From CAWULT01 sp963923455 (lineage in GTDB: Bacteria > Acidobacteriota > Vicinamibacteria > Vicinamibacterales > UBA2999): DNA of 10,832 nucleotides. The DNA lies in assembly GCA_963923455.1 (NCBI GenBank), contig CAWULT010000141.1, positions 1 through 10,832 on the forward strand, given 5' to 3'. Both the position numbers and the translations under genes were made by a program. The notes beneath the pieces were generated by a model. The model was not told the origin of the DNA and made no database searches. It saw nothing but the letters and a program-made list of their open reading frames with translations. How positions within the stretch are numbered: the first letter of the stretch is position 1; every line of letters starts with the position of its first letter. Shown here in pieces: positions 1-6,143 of the stretch.

Positions 1-200
1 GGTGGACGCGAGCAGCCGGCCGAGCCCACGTCCGCCGTCTCGTCCGCGGCCGCGCACGTCACCCATGCCACGCGCACGCCCACGCGCGCGAAGATCGCCT
101 GCGCCTCGGCCAGCGCCCCTGACAGGTGTTCCGCCGCCACCCCACCCTGGCTGTACACCCTGACCAGCAGCGCCGCCGCCACCACCGCTCCGCTCCCCAT
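1..200 (-). CDS. Uncharacterised protein, N-terminal part only (runs off left edge)
   Basis: An open frame of 66 codons starts at the ATG at 200 (minus) and continues past position 1. The start is supported by a Shine-Dalgarno sequence GGGAGG at 207-212, six bases upstream, and by an in-frame TGA about 30 bases upstream. The protein begins with a short hydrophobic stretch (AVVAAALL), followed by VRVYSQGGVAAEHLSGALAE and then AQAIFARVGVRVAWVTC. From memory, this 'VRVY..GV ... IFARAGV.V.WV.C' pattern heads a family of acidobacterial exported proteins of unknown function; I cannot name a domain. The hydrophobic stretch is short for a signal peptide, so export is uncertain. Cysteines fall at residues 50 and 64. 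The gene diverges from the ECF sigma gene across a 99-base gap, so the two may share regulation. It is real on start-site and composition grounds; its function is unknown. Confidence 0.62.
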   Translation of the reverse strand, partial: MGSGAVVAAALLVRVYSQGGVAAEHLSGALAEAQAIFARVGVRVAWVTCAAADETADVGSAGCSRP

Positions 201-206
201 GCCGCG

Positions 207-212
207 CCTCCC
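207..212 (-). promoter_or_regulatory. Shine-Dalgarno site for the left-edge gene
   Basis: GGGAGG on the minus strand lies six bases before the ATG at 200. It decides the start of the left-edge gene, because no other ATG lies between it and the in-frame TGA upstream. Confidence 0.55.
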
Positions 213-254
213 GGATGTCCGCGTTCACCCCTTCACGCGGAAACGGCGGCCGGA

Positions 255-281
255 TTCACTCACCGGGGGTTCGCGTATGCT
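255..281 (+). promoter_or_regulatory. Candidate promoter for the sigma factor/kinase operon
   Basis: A TATGCT (-10-like, 276-281) is preceded after 15 bases by TTCACT (255-260, weak -35-like). Transcription would start near 288, giving an untranslated leader of about 12 bases. No clear Shine-Dalgarno sequence precedes the ATG at 300. The spacing is short and the -35 match poor, so this is only a candidate. The same gap must also hold the promoter of the divergent left-edge gene, for which I see no convincing hexamers. Confidence 0.25.
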
Positions 282-299
282 TGACGGCGCCCGGACGCG

Positions 300-872
300 A
301 TGGAGGCCACCCAGCCCGAGATCACGGAGTTGCTGCGGCAGTGGACCGACGGCCGCGCGGACGCCCTGGATCGCCTGCTGCCGCACGTGCACGCGGAGCT
401 GCGCCGCCTGGCGGCCAGCTACATGCGGCGCGAGAGGGCGGATCACACGCTGCAGCCCACGGCCCTCGTGAACGAGGCGTTCCTGAAGCTCGTCGACCAG
501 CGCGCCGTGCGCTGGCAGAATCGGGCCCACTTCTTCGGCATCGCCGCGCAGGCGATGCGGCGGATCCTGACGGACCACGCCCGGGCGTACGCGGCTGGCA
601 AGCGAGGCAGCGGTGAGCGGCCCGTCGAGCTCCACGAGGCCATGGCCGTGGCCGGCCTGCCCGACACGGACATCCTGGCGCTCGACGAGGCGCTCACGAG
701 GCTCGCGGCGTTCGATCCGCAACAGAGCCGCATCGTCGAACTCCGGTTCTTCGCGGGCATGACGATGCAGGAGACGGCCGAGGCGCTCGGCATCTCGCCG
801 GCCACCGTGGGCCGCGACTGGACGCTGGCCAGGGCGTGGCTCTTCGCCGAGCTGGCGCCCCCGGAGCGATGA
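300..872 (+). CDS. ECF-type RNA polymerase sigma factor (TIGR02999-like)
   Basis: This 190-residue sigma-70 family protein would direct RNA polymerase to a dedicated promoter set. Region 2 spans about residues 10-95. It includes HTLQPTALVNEAFLKLV (49-65), which is the hallmark of the TIGR02999 / ECF-like sigma group common in Acidobacteria and Planctomycetes, and HFFGIAAQAMRRILTDHAR (78-95). Region 4 carries a helix-turn-helix at about 155-181 (TMQETAEALGISPATVGRDW). Length is normal for the family. The start at 300 is fixed by an in-frame TGA at 282-284. In region 2.2 the usual acidic DAED core is replaced by Q52-P53-T54-A55, so a threonine sits where glutamate is expected. The stop overlaps the start of the downstream kinase gene (ATGA), indicating translational coupling. 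No anti-sigma gene is adjacent. Family assignment is strong; control by phosphorylation is inference, and its target promoters are unknown. Confidence 0.93.
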   Translation: MEATQPEITELLRQWTDGRADALDRLLPHVHAELRRLAASYMRRERADHTLQPTALVNEAFLKLVDQRAVRWQNRAHFFGIAAQAMRRILTDHARAYAAGKRGSGERPVELHEAMAVAGLPDTDILALDEALTRLAAFDPQQSRIVELRFFAGMTMQETAEALGISPATVGRDWTLARAWLFAELAPPER

Positions 873-3800
873 GCGGCACGCCGATGACACCGGAGCGCTG
901 GGCGCGGGTGAAGCGCGTCTTCCACCACGCACTCGCACAGCCGGCCGACTCGCGGCGCGCGTTCGCGGCGGCGGCCTGCGGCGACGACGCCACGCTTCGA
1001 GACGAAGTGGAGCGGCTGCTCCGGGCGCACGCACGCGCGGGCGACGTCATCGAACCGGTGCCCGCCGGCCTGGAAGGACGCCGGCTCGGCCGCTACGAGG
1101 TGACGCGCCTGCTGGGTTCGGGCGGCATGGGCGAGGTGTACCTGGCCCGGGACGTCGAGCTCGGGCGAAACGTCGCGCTCAAAGTGGCAGGGTCGGGCGG
1201 CGGCGACCCGGCCCTGCGCCGAGAGGCACAACTCGCGTCCCGCCTCAACCACCCGCACATCTGCACCGTGCACGACGTAGGCGTGTTCGACGGCGGTGCC
1301 TACGTCGCCATGGAGTACGTCGAGGGCCGACGTCTCTCCGATCTCGTTCCCGCCGCGGGCCTGGCCCCGGCCGACGTGGTGCGGTACGGGGCCCAGATCG
1401 CCAGTGCCCTGGCGCACGCGCACGGGCACGGCATCGTGCACGGCGACCTGAAGGGCGCCAACGTGATGGTCACGCCAGACGGGCGCGCCAAAGTGCTCGA
1501 CTTCGGGCTCGCGCGGCTGCTGCCGCCCGCTCACCCGGCCGCGTCACCGTCGGTCACCGTCAGCGGCCAGATCGCCGGAACGCTGCCGTGCATGGCGCCC
1601 GAACTGCTGCGCGGCGGCAAGGCCGACGCGCGCAGTGACATCTGGTCGCTCGGCGTGCTGCTGCACGAGTTGGCCACCGGCAGCAAGCCGTTCACGGGCG
1701 CCACGCCGTTCGAGCTGAGCGCGGCCATCCTGCATCGGCCGCCGGCCGCCATGCCCCCGCACGCCCCAGATGCCTTGCGCCACCTGGTCCTCCGGTGCCT
1801 CGAGAAGGAACCCGGGGATCGCTGGCAGACGGCGGACGCCGTCCGGTCGGCGATCGAAGCCGTGGACCTGGATGCGTCGCGGCTGACGGTTACGACGCCT
1901 GCGGAACGACGGGTGTCGCGCGTGGCCGCGGGGATCGCCGCTGCGCTGGTGCTCGCCGTCGCAGCCGCCTCGTGGCGAGTGTGGCGCGAGCCCGCCCCCG
2001 CATTGGCCGTCGACGCGGAGGGACGCACGGCGCTGGCGGTGATGCCGTTCGACACGATGCGGACCGGACCCGACGACGCGTGGCTGTCGACCGGCATCCA
2101 GGGCATGCTGCTGACGGGGCTGGCCCAGATGCCCGGCCTCGACGTCATCAGCACGCAGCGGCTGTACGAGGTGGCCCGCGACGCGGGCGCGCCCTCGCTG
2201 GACGCGCTCGACCGCACGCGGATGGCGGACGTGGCGCGACGCGCCGGCGCCGGCACGGCCGTCGTCGGCAGCGTCTTCCGGACGGGCGACACCGTGCGTC
2301 TCGACGCGCGCGTCGAGGACCTGGCGAGCGGCCGCGTCCTCACCGCGACCAGCGTGACCGGGACGAGCCTGTTCGCGGCCGTCGACCAGCTCGCGCTGCG
2401 GATCCGCGACGGCATCGGTCTGCGCGACGCCGGCTCTCCCCGGCCCGTCTCGGACGTCTCGTCGGCCTCGCTCGACGCGTACCGGCTGTACGCCCGGGGC
2501 GTGGACGCCTTCGCCAACATGCGGCTCGACGACGCGCGGGCCCTGCTCGAGCGCGCGGTCGCCATCGACCCGACGTTCGCGGAGGCGTACCTGCAGCTGG
2601 CGCTGCTCAGCGGGCCGGCGCGACGCCCGGCCGACCGCGGCGGCTACCTGCGCAAGGCCGCGGAGCACCGTGACCGGCTCACCGAACGGCAACGCCTGCT
2701 GATGGAGGTGGAACTGGCTCGGGACGAGGGCCGCTTCGCCGACGCGGCCACCGGTCTCGAACGCCTCGTCGAGCAGTTCGGCGACGGGGACGCCGCGACG
2801 CTGGCGTGGCAACTGCACGCCCCGGCGGTGTCGCCGATGCCCGACGTCAATCGCCTGCTGGCACTCGCCGCCAAGGCGGCCAAGGCCGATCCCCGATCGC
2901 CGGTCGCGCGCAATGTCCGCGGCTACGCGCTCTTGAGCGCGGGACGCGCGGAGGAAGCCGTGCGCGAGTTCGAGGCCTACGCCGCGCTCGCCCCGCGCGA
3001 ACCGAATCCACACGACAGCCTGGGCGACGCGTACTTGCTGATGGGCCGGCTCGACGCGGCGCGGGCATCGTACGCGCGTGCCGCGACGATCGACCCGGCG
3101 TTCCAGCCGCGCGGATGGCCGTGGACGTTCGCGATCGAGGGCCGTTTCGAGGAGGCCCTGCGGCAGCCTGGAACTCCGCCGTACCTCTCCGCCGTGGTGC
3201 TGGCCCGCGCGGGACGCTACGGCGAAGCCGGCCGCGCCGTGCAGCAGGCCCTGCTCAAGGCCGAGAGCGGAGGCGACGTCGTCGCGGTGGCCGGCCTGCA
3301 CCTGCTGTCGGCGCTCTTCGCGATCGAGCAGGCGCGCCACGCGGCCGCCCTCGACGCCGTGCGCGCCGCGGAGCGGGCGCTGGCCCCGGCCCCGGCGGAG
3401 CGGCAGCGGCCGAGCCTCGCCCTGCTCCATCTCATCGCGGGCGTGGCCGAGGTGCGCAGCGGACGCCTGGCGGCGGCGCGGGCCCGTCTCGACGCGCTGG
3501 GCGCACTCGCCGACGCCACTCCCCAGGCCAGCCCGTGGTGGCGTGAGGCACTGGCCGGAGAAGTCGCGCTGGCCGAGGGGCGGCTCGATGCCGCGGCCGC
3601 CGCCCCCGCGGGCAAGGTGTTCGTCAGCGGCCTCGCCGAAGGCTCCGTGCTGAGGAACGACCTCGTGTTCCGGGACCTTCCGGCGCGCGTCGCGAAGGCC
3701 CGAGGCGACTTGCGGGGCGCCGTGGACGGGTATCGGCGCCTGCTGACCTACGATGCCGCCCAGCGGTGGGTGGCCGTCTTCGAGCCGCGCTACGTCCTCG

Positions 3801-3967
3801 AAATGGCACGGCTGCTCGACCAGCTGGGCGACGTCTCCGCCGCACGCACGGAGTACCAGCGATTCCTCGCCTCGTGGCAGCGGGCGGACGGCGGGTTGCC
3901 GGAACCCGGCGAGGCCCGCCGCGCCGTGGCGCGCGTCGGGACCCAGCGCCCTCCGGGCCGCCCGTGA
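869..3967 (+). CDS. Membrane-anchored Ser/Thr protein kinase with TolB-like and TPR regions
   Basis: The product has 1032 residues. Residues 1-70 match the small N-terminal segment (MTPERW...LRDEVERLL) typical of acidobacterial kinases paired with sigma factors. The kinase domain spans about 75-331: P-loop GSGGMGEVY 83-91, VAIK-type lysine K105, catalytic loop HGDLKGAN 191-198 with D193, DFG at D211, and APE ending at E245. The HRD arginine is glycine, so it is a non-RD kinase. One membrane segment (about 352-372) follows. Next comes a TolB/FlgO-like alpha/beta domain (about 388-500, starting ALAVMPFD), then TPR-type helical repeats to about residue 1000; the clearest lie near 535-580 and 681-745. 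The kinase should face the cytoplasm and the TolB/TPR part the periplasm. The ATG at 869 overlaps the sigma stop. The ATG at 884 (MTPERW) is an alternative start and matches the usual family start; GGAG at 863-866 is too close to 869 for a standard ribosome site, so reinitiation is likely. The probable substrate is the adjacent sigma factor (inference). Confidence 0.9.
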   Translation: MSGTPMTPERWARVKRVFHHALAQPADSRRAFAAAACGDDATLRDEVERLLRAHARAGDVIEPVPAGLEGRRLGRYEVTRLLGSGGMGEVYLARDVELGRNVALKVAGSGGGDPALRREAQLASRLNHPHICTVHDVGVFDGGAYVAMEYVEGRRLSDLVPAAGLAPADVVRYGAQIASALAHAHGHGIVHGDLKGANVMVTPDGRAKVLDFGLARLLPPAHPAASPSVTVSGQIAGTLPCMAPELLRGGKADARSDIWSLGVLLHELATGSKPFTGATPFELSAAILHRPPAAMPPHAPDALRHLVLRCLEKEPGDRWQTADAVRSAIEAVDLDASRLTVTTPAERRVSRVAAGIAAALVLAVAAASWRVWREPAPALAVDAEGRTALAVMPFDTMRTGPDDAWLSTGIQGMLLTGLAQMPGLDVISTQRLYEVARDAGAPSLDALDRTRMADVARRAGAGTAVVGSVFRTGDTVRLDARVEDLASGRVLTATSVTGTSLFAAVDQLALRIRDGIGLRDAGSPRPVSDVSSASLDAYRLYARGVDAFANMRLDDARALLERAVAIDPTFAEAYLQLALLSGPARRPADRGGYLRKAAEHRDRLTERQRLLMEVELARDEGRFADAATGLERLVEQFGDGDAATLAWQLHAPAVSPMPDVNRLLALAAKAAKADPRSPVARNVRGYALLSAGRAEEAVREFEAYAALAPREPNPHDSLGDAYLLMGRLDAARASYARAATIDPAFQPRGWPWTFAIEGRFEEALRQPGTPPYLSAVVLARAGRYGEAGRAVQQALLKAESGGDVVAVAGLHLLSALFAIEQARHAAALDAVRAAERALAPAPAERQRPSLALLHLIAGVAEVRSGRLAAARARLDALGALADATPQASPWWREALAGEVALAEGRLDAAAAAPAGKVFVSGLAEGSVLRNDLVFRDLPARVAKARGDLRGAVDGYRRLLTYDAAQRWVAVFEPRYVLEMARLLDQLGDVSAARTEYQRFLASWQRADGGLPEPGEARRAVARVGTQRPPGRP

Positions 3968-3985
3968 GGCCGACACACCGTCGAT

Positions 3986-4007
3986 GACGGCGCCGTGGGC
4001 GCCCGTC
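3986..4007 (+). terminator. Hairpin just after the kinase gene, possible terminator
   Basis: GACGGCGCC (3986-3994) pairs with GGCGCCCGTC (3998-4007) around a three-base GTG loop, with one bulged C. That gives nine base pairs, nearly all G-C, starting 19 bases after the kinase stop codon. No T-tract follows, so it does not fit the classical intrinsic terminator. It could be a U-less terminator or an mRNA 3' stabiliser. Confidence 0.35.
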
Positions 4008-4033
4008 CGGGCCGGCGACGGCCGGCAGCACCT

Positions 4034-4058
4034 GCCCCCGGGCCACCCCTGCGGGGGC
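4034..4058 (+). terminator. Second GC-rich hairpin in the 3968-4160 gap
   Basis: GCCCCCG (4034-4040) and CGGGGGC (4052-4058) are perfectly complementary, giving seven base pairs around an 11-base loop. No T-tract follows. Together with the hairpin at 3986-4007 it may separate the kinase transcript from the secreted-protein gene. In DNA this GC-rich such a stem can arise by chance. Confidence 0.25.
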
Positions 4059-4061
4059 CTG

Positions 4062-4090
4062 TAGCCGACGCCCCGTGGCCGTGCTACGCT
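4062..4090 (+). promoter_or_regulatory. Weak candidate promoter for the secreted protein gene
   Basis: TACGCT at 4085-4090 resembles a -10 box and closely resembles the TATGCT before the sigma gene. The hexamer 17 bases upstream (TAGCCG, 4062-4067) matches the -35 consensus at only three positions. The position, after both hairpins and about 70 bases before the start codon, is sensible; the sequence evidence is weak. Confidence 0.2.
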
Positions 4091-4150
4091 GCCTGCCGCG
4101 CTGGCCCGCGGCAGTACCAGCCGCGGTACGGGACGCGAGCAGGGACAGAT

Positions 4151-4155
4151 GGAGG
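4151..4155 (+). promoter_or_regulatory. Shine-Dalgarno site that decides the start at 4161
   Basis: GGAGG lies five bases before the ATG at 4161. An upstream in-frame ATG at 4149 overlaps this site and has no ribosome site of its own. Starting at 4161 also places a clean signal peptide at the N-terminus. Confidence 0.7.
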
Positions 4156-4160
4156 GAACG

Positions 4161-5222
4161 ATGATTCGTCGGTGGCGTGCGGCTGTCGGTGTCACGGCGG
4201 CGTTGGGTGTGCTCGTCGCGGGCGCGGCTCCGGCCCGGGCCCAGGCCAAGGGATCGGCCGATGCGATGGCGGCCAAGCGGGCCAACCCCGCGTGGAAGGC
4301 GCCGCGGAACGCCTTCGGCCAGCCCGACCTCGAAGGCATCTGGACGAGCGACGACATGAAGGGCGTGCCGATGGCGCGTCCGGCGCAGTACGGGAACCGC
4401 GCCTACCTGTCGGACGAGGAGTTCGCCAAGCGCGCCAGGGACCGGGCGAACGCCCGCGTCATCGACGACGCGCGGACGGGCACCTTCCGCAACGAGGAGG
4501 GCTCCCGGGAGTTCAGCTACACGTCGATGGTCATCGAGCCGGCCGACGGTCGCATTCCCGCGCTGACGCCGGCCGCCGCGGCGCGTCGCTCGACCCGCGA
4601 CCAGGGCTCCTTCGGCATGGGACCATGGGAGAAGGTGCAGGACTTCTCGCTCTACGACCGCTGCATCACCCGCGGCAACCCCGGCTCCTACATGCCCGTC
4701 GTCTACGGCAACGGTGCGCGCATCATCCAGACGCCGGATTCGGTCGTGATCGCGTACGAGATGGTGCACGACACCCGCGTGATCCCGCTCGACAACCGGC
4801 CGTTCCCCGGCGGCGACGTCAAGCTGTGGATGGGCGCCTCACGCGCCCGCTACGAGGGTGACACGCTCGTGATCGAGACCCGGAACTTCACCGACCGCAC
4901 GGCCATCAGCGGCGCCCGCCACAGCGAGAAGCTGAAGCTGACGGAGCGCTTCACGCGGGTCGACCCCGAGATGATCGACTACGAAGTCCGCGTGGACGAT
5001 CCCGACACCTACACGCAGCCGTGGACGTTCCGGATGACGATCACCAGCCAGCCCGGCTACCAGATCTACGAATACGGCTGCCACGAGGGCAACAACGCGA
5101 TGCGCAACGCCCTGAGCGCCGAGCGCGCCTACGAGCGGGCCGCCGACGAGGCGCGGGCGAAGGGCCTGCCGCCGCCCGAGCGCGTGTTCGAGAAGGTCAA
5201 CGGCGACGACCGCGCGCGCTGA
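4161..5222 (+). CDS. Secreted protein of unknown function, acidobacterial 'PDLxGxW' family
   Basis: The product is 353 residues. A signal peptide is clear: a basic start (MIRRWR), a hydrophobic core (about 8-22), then APARAQA with probable cleavage near residue 29, so the protein should act in the periplasm or outside. Landmarks in the mature part are PDLEGIW 55-61, DRCITRG 166-172, TPDSVVIAYEMVHD 191-204, WMG 223-225, EGDTLVIET 232-240, NFTD 242-245, ERFTR 262-266 and YEYGCHEGN 303-311. I recognise this series from a large, heavily duplicated group of uncharacterised proteins in Acidobacteria; I know of no demonstrated activity. The only two cysteines (C168, C307) both lie in conserved motifs and could form a disulfide. 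The last 35 residues are charged and probably helical. It is separated from the kinase operon by a 193-base gap with hairpins and is probably transcribed alone. Family recognition is good; function is unknown. Confidence 0.88.
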   Translation: MIRRWRAAVGVTAALGVLVAGAAPARAQAKGSADAMAAKRANPAWKAPRNAFGQPDLEGIWTSDDMKGVPMARPAQYGNRAYLSDEEFAKRARDRANARVIDDARTGTFRNEEGSREFSYTSMVIEPADGRIPALTPAAAARRSTRDQGSFGMGPWEKVQDFSLYDRCITRGNPGSYMPVVYGNGARIIQTPDSVVIAYEMVHDTRVIPLDNRPFPGGDVKLWMGASRARYEGDTLVIETRNFTDRTAISGARHSEKLKLTERFTRVDPEMIDYEVRVDDPDTYTQPWTFRMTITSQPGYQIYEYGCHEGNNAMRNALSAERAYERAADEARAKGLPPPERVFEKVNGDDRAR

Positions 5223-5269
5223 GCGCGCGGCCGGAGCCCTGCGGCCCTGGAGGCACGACGCCGCAGCGG

Positions 5270-5344
5270 ATGCGGACGTTCTTCGAGTCGGGCAACGCCT
5301 CGACGCTGACCCCGCTTCAGAAACACTTCGCGCAGGCGAAGTAA
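5270..5344 (+). CDS. Possible 24-codon small ORF, weak
   Basis: In the 176-base gap between the secreted protein and the DUF167 gene, an ATG at 5270 opens a frame ending at TAA 5342-5344. It encodes a 24-residue peptide beginning MRTFFESGNASTL and ending FAQAK. A GGAGG at 5248-5252 is about 17 bases upstream, too far to be ideal. The composition looks protein-like. It might be a real small protein, a remnant of a longer gene, or chance. I do not recognise it, and the rest of the gap shows nothing else I can support. Confidence 0.18.
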   Translation: MRTFFESGNASTLTPLQKHFAQAK

Positions 5345-5398
5345 CCCGCCCGTGGCCTCGATCGCCGCCGGCCGTCGCCGCATCGCGCCACGCTGCCC

Positions 5399-5707
5399 AT
5401 GGGCATGATCACGGCCGCGGCCGACGGCGTGATCATCGACGTCCGCGTCACGCCGCGCGCCAGCCGGTCGGGCCTCGACGGCGAGCACGCGGGTGCGCTG
5501 CGCGTGCGGCTGCACGCACCACCGGTCGAAGGCGCGGCCAACGACGAGCTCGTGCGGATGCTGGCGGACGCGCTCGACGTGCCGAAGCGGGCGGTGGCCA
5601 TCGTGAGCGGACAGGGCTCGCGCACGAAGCGAGTCAAGGTCACCGGCATCGACGTGGAGGCCGCGCGGCAGCGCATCGACGCGGCCGGCCAGCCGCGCCG
5701 GAGCTAG
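5399..5707 (+). CDS. DUF167 / YggU family protein
   Basis: A 102-residue small alpha/beta protein of the widespread DUF167 (YggU) family, whose biochemical role is not established. Family signatures are visible: VTPRAS 17-22, LRVRLHAPPVEGAAN 34-48, LDVPKRAVAIVSG 59-71 and SRTKRVKVTG 74-83. Length is typical. The start may be the ATG at 5399 or the one at 5405; neither has a clear Shine-Dalgarno sequence. The stop (TAG 5705-5707) overlaps the stop of the convergent minus-strand gene, so the two transcripts must overlap at their 3' ends. Residues after about 95 are a short basic tail. Family identification is firm. Confidence 0.92.
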   Translation: MGMITAAADGVIIDVRVTPRASRSGLDGEHAGALRVRLHAPPVEGAANDELVRMLADALDVPKRAVAIVSGQGSRTKRVKVTGIDVEAARQRIDAAGQPRRS

Positions 5708-6072
5708 TGCTTCAGGCCGGCGGCGGGGCGCGCGTTGCCGGTCGCCAGCGCCTGCGCCTCGACCGTGAACGACAGCACCACCGGGTACCTGAAGTTGGGG
5801 AACACCTCGACCTGGTCCGTGTAGACGGCGTCGGCCACGGTGCGCGCGCCGTCGCGGCGGACGTGCAGCCCGTCGTCCGGCAGCGGCACGTCGTACTGGG
5901 CCGCGCGGCCGCGGATCCGCTCCTCGATCTCGGCCAGGCTCGACTCGGCGCCGAACAGCACCACCTGCTGCGCGGCGTCCTGGAACATGAAGTAGTTCCG
6001 CGCCACGAGGCCGCAGTGCGCCACGGCGTTGAGCACGATGGCGGCGAGCGTGAAGTTGATGAGCGTCTTCAT
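5704..6072 (-). CDS. Small single-pass membrane protein, DUF4845-like
   Basis: A 122-residue protein with one N-terminal membrane segment (about residues 4-22, LINFTLAAIVLNAVAHCGLV), then a soluble domain. The soluble part has an amphipathic segment (about 43-60), a YDVPLPDDGLHVRRDG stretch and a C-terminal beta-rich part (about 80-108). This topology and length match DUF4845, a family of unknown function whose proteobacterial members lie directly after lepB. Here the gene likewise follows lepB, with a 71-base gap. The assignment rests on topology and position rather than strong sequence identity. No clear Shine-Dalgarno sequence precedes the ATG at 6072. It could be co-transcribed with lepB or have its own promoter in the gap, where I see no convincing one. 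Its stop shares CTAG (5704-5707) with the convergent DUF167 gene. It is a real gene; the family name is tentative. Confidence 0.75.
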   Translation of the reverse strand: MKTLINFTLAAIVLNAVAHCGLVARNYFMFQDAAQQVVLFGAESSLAEIEERIRGRAAQYDVPLPDDGLHVRRDGARTVADAVYTDQVEVFPNFRYPVVLSFTVEAQALATGNARPAAGLKH

Positions 6073-6143
6073 CCGGGTCCGTGGGCTACTTGTAACTTCG
6101 GCCCCCCGTCCCCGGCGCTTTAGGCTAGTGCCCCACCGGGCCC

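Noticed and set aside
281..286. TTGACG as a -35 box before the sigma gene
   Set aside because: A -10 box at normal spacing would fall inside the coding sequence after the ATG at 300, with nothing resembling TATAAT there.
1544..4357. A 937-codon minus-strand open frame opposite the kinase gene
   Set aside because: Its product is rich in Arg, Gly and His with no motif. It mirrors the kinase frame, which has intact catalytic motifs. Long antisense frames are expected in DNA this GC-rich.
5229..5246. Inverted repeat GGCCG/CGGCC after the secreted protein gene as a terminator
   Set aside because: The stem is only five base pairs with an eight-base loop and no T-tract; such repeats are common by chance at this GC content.
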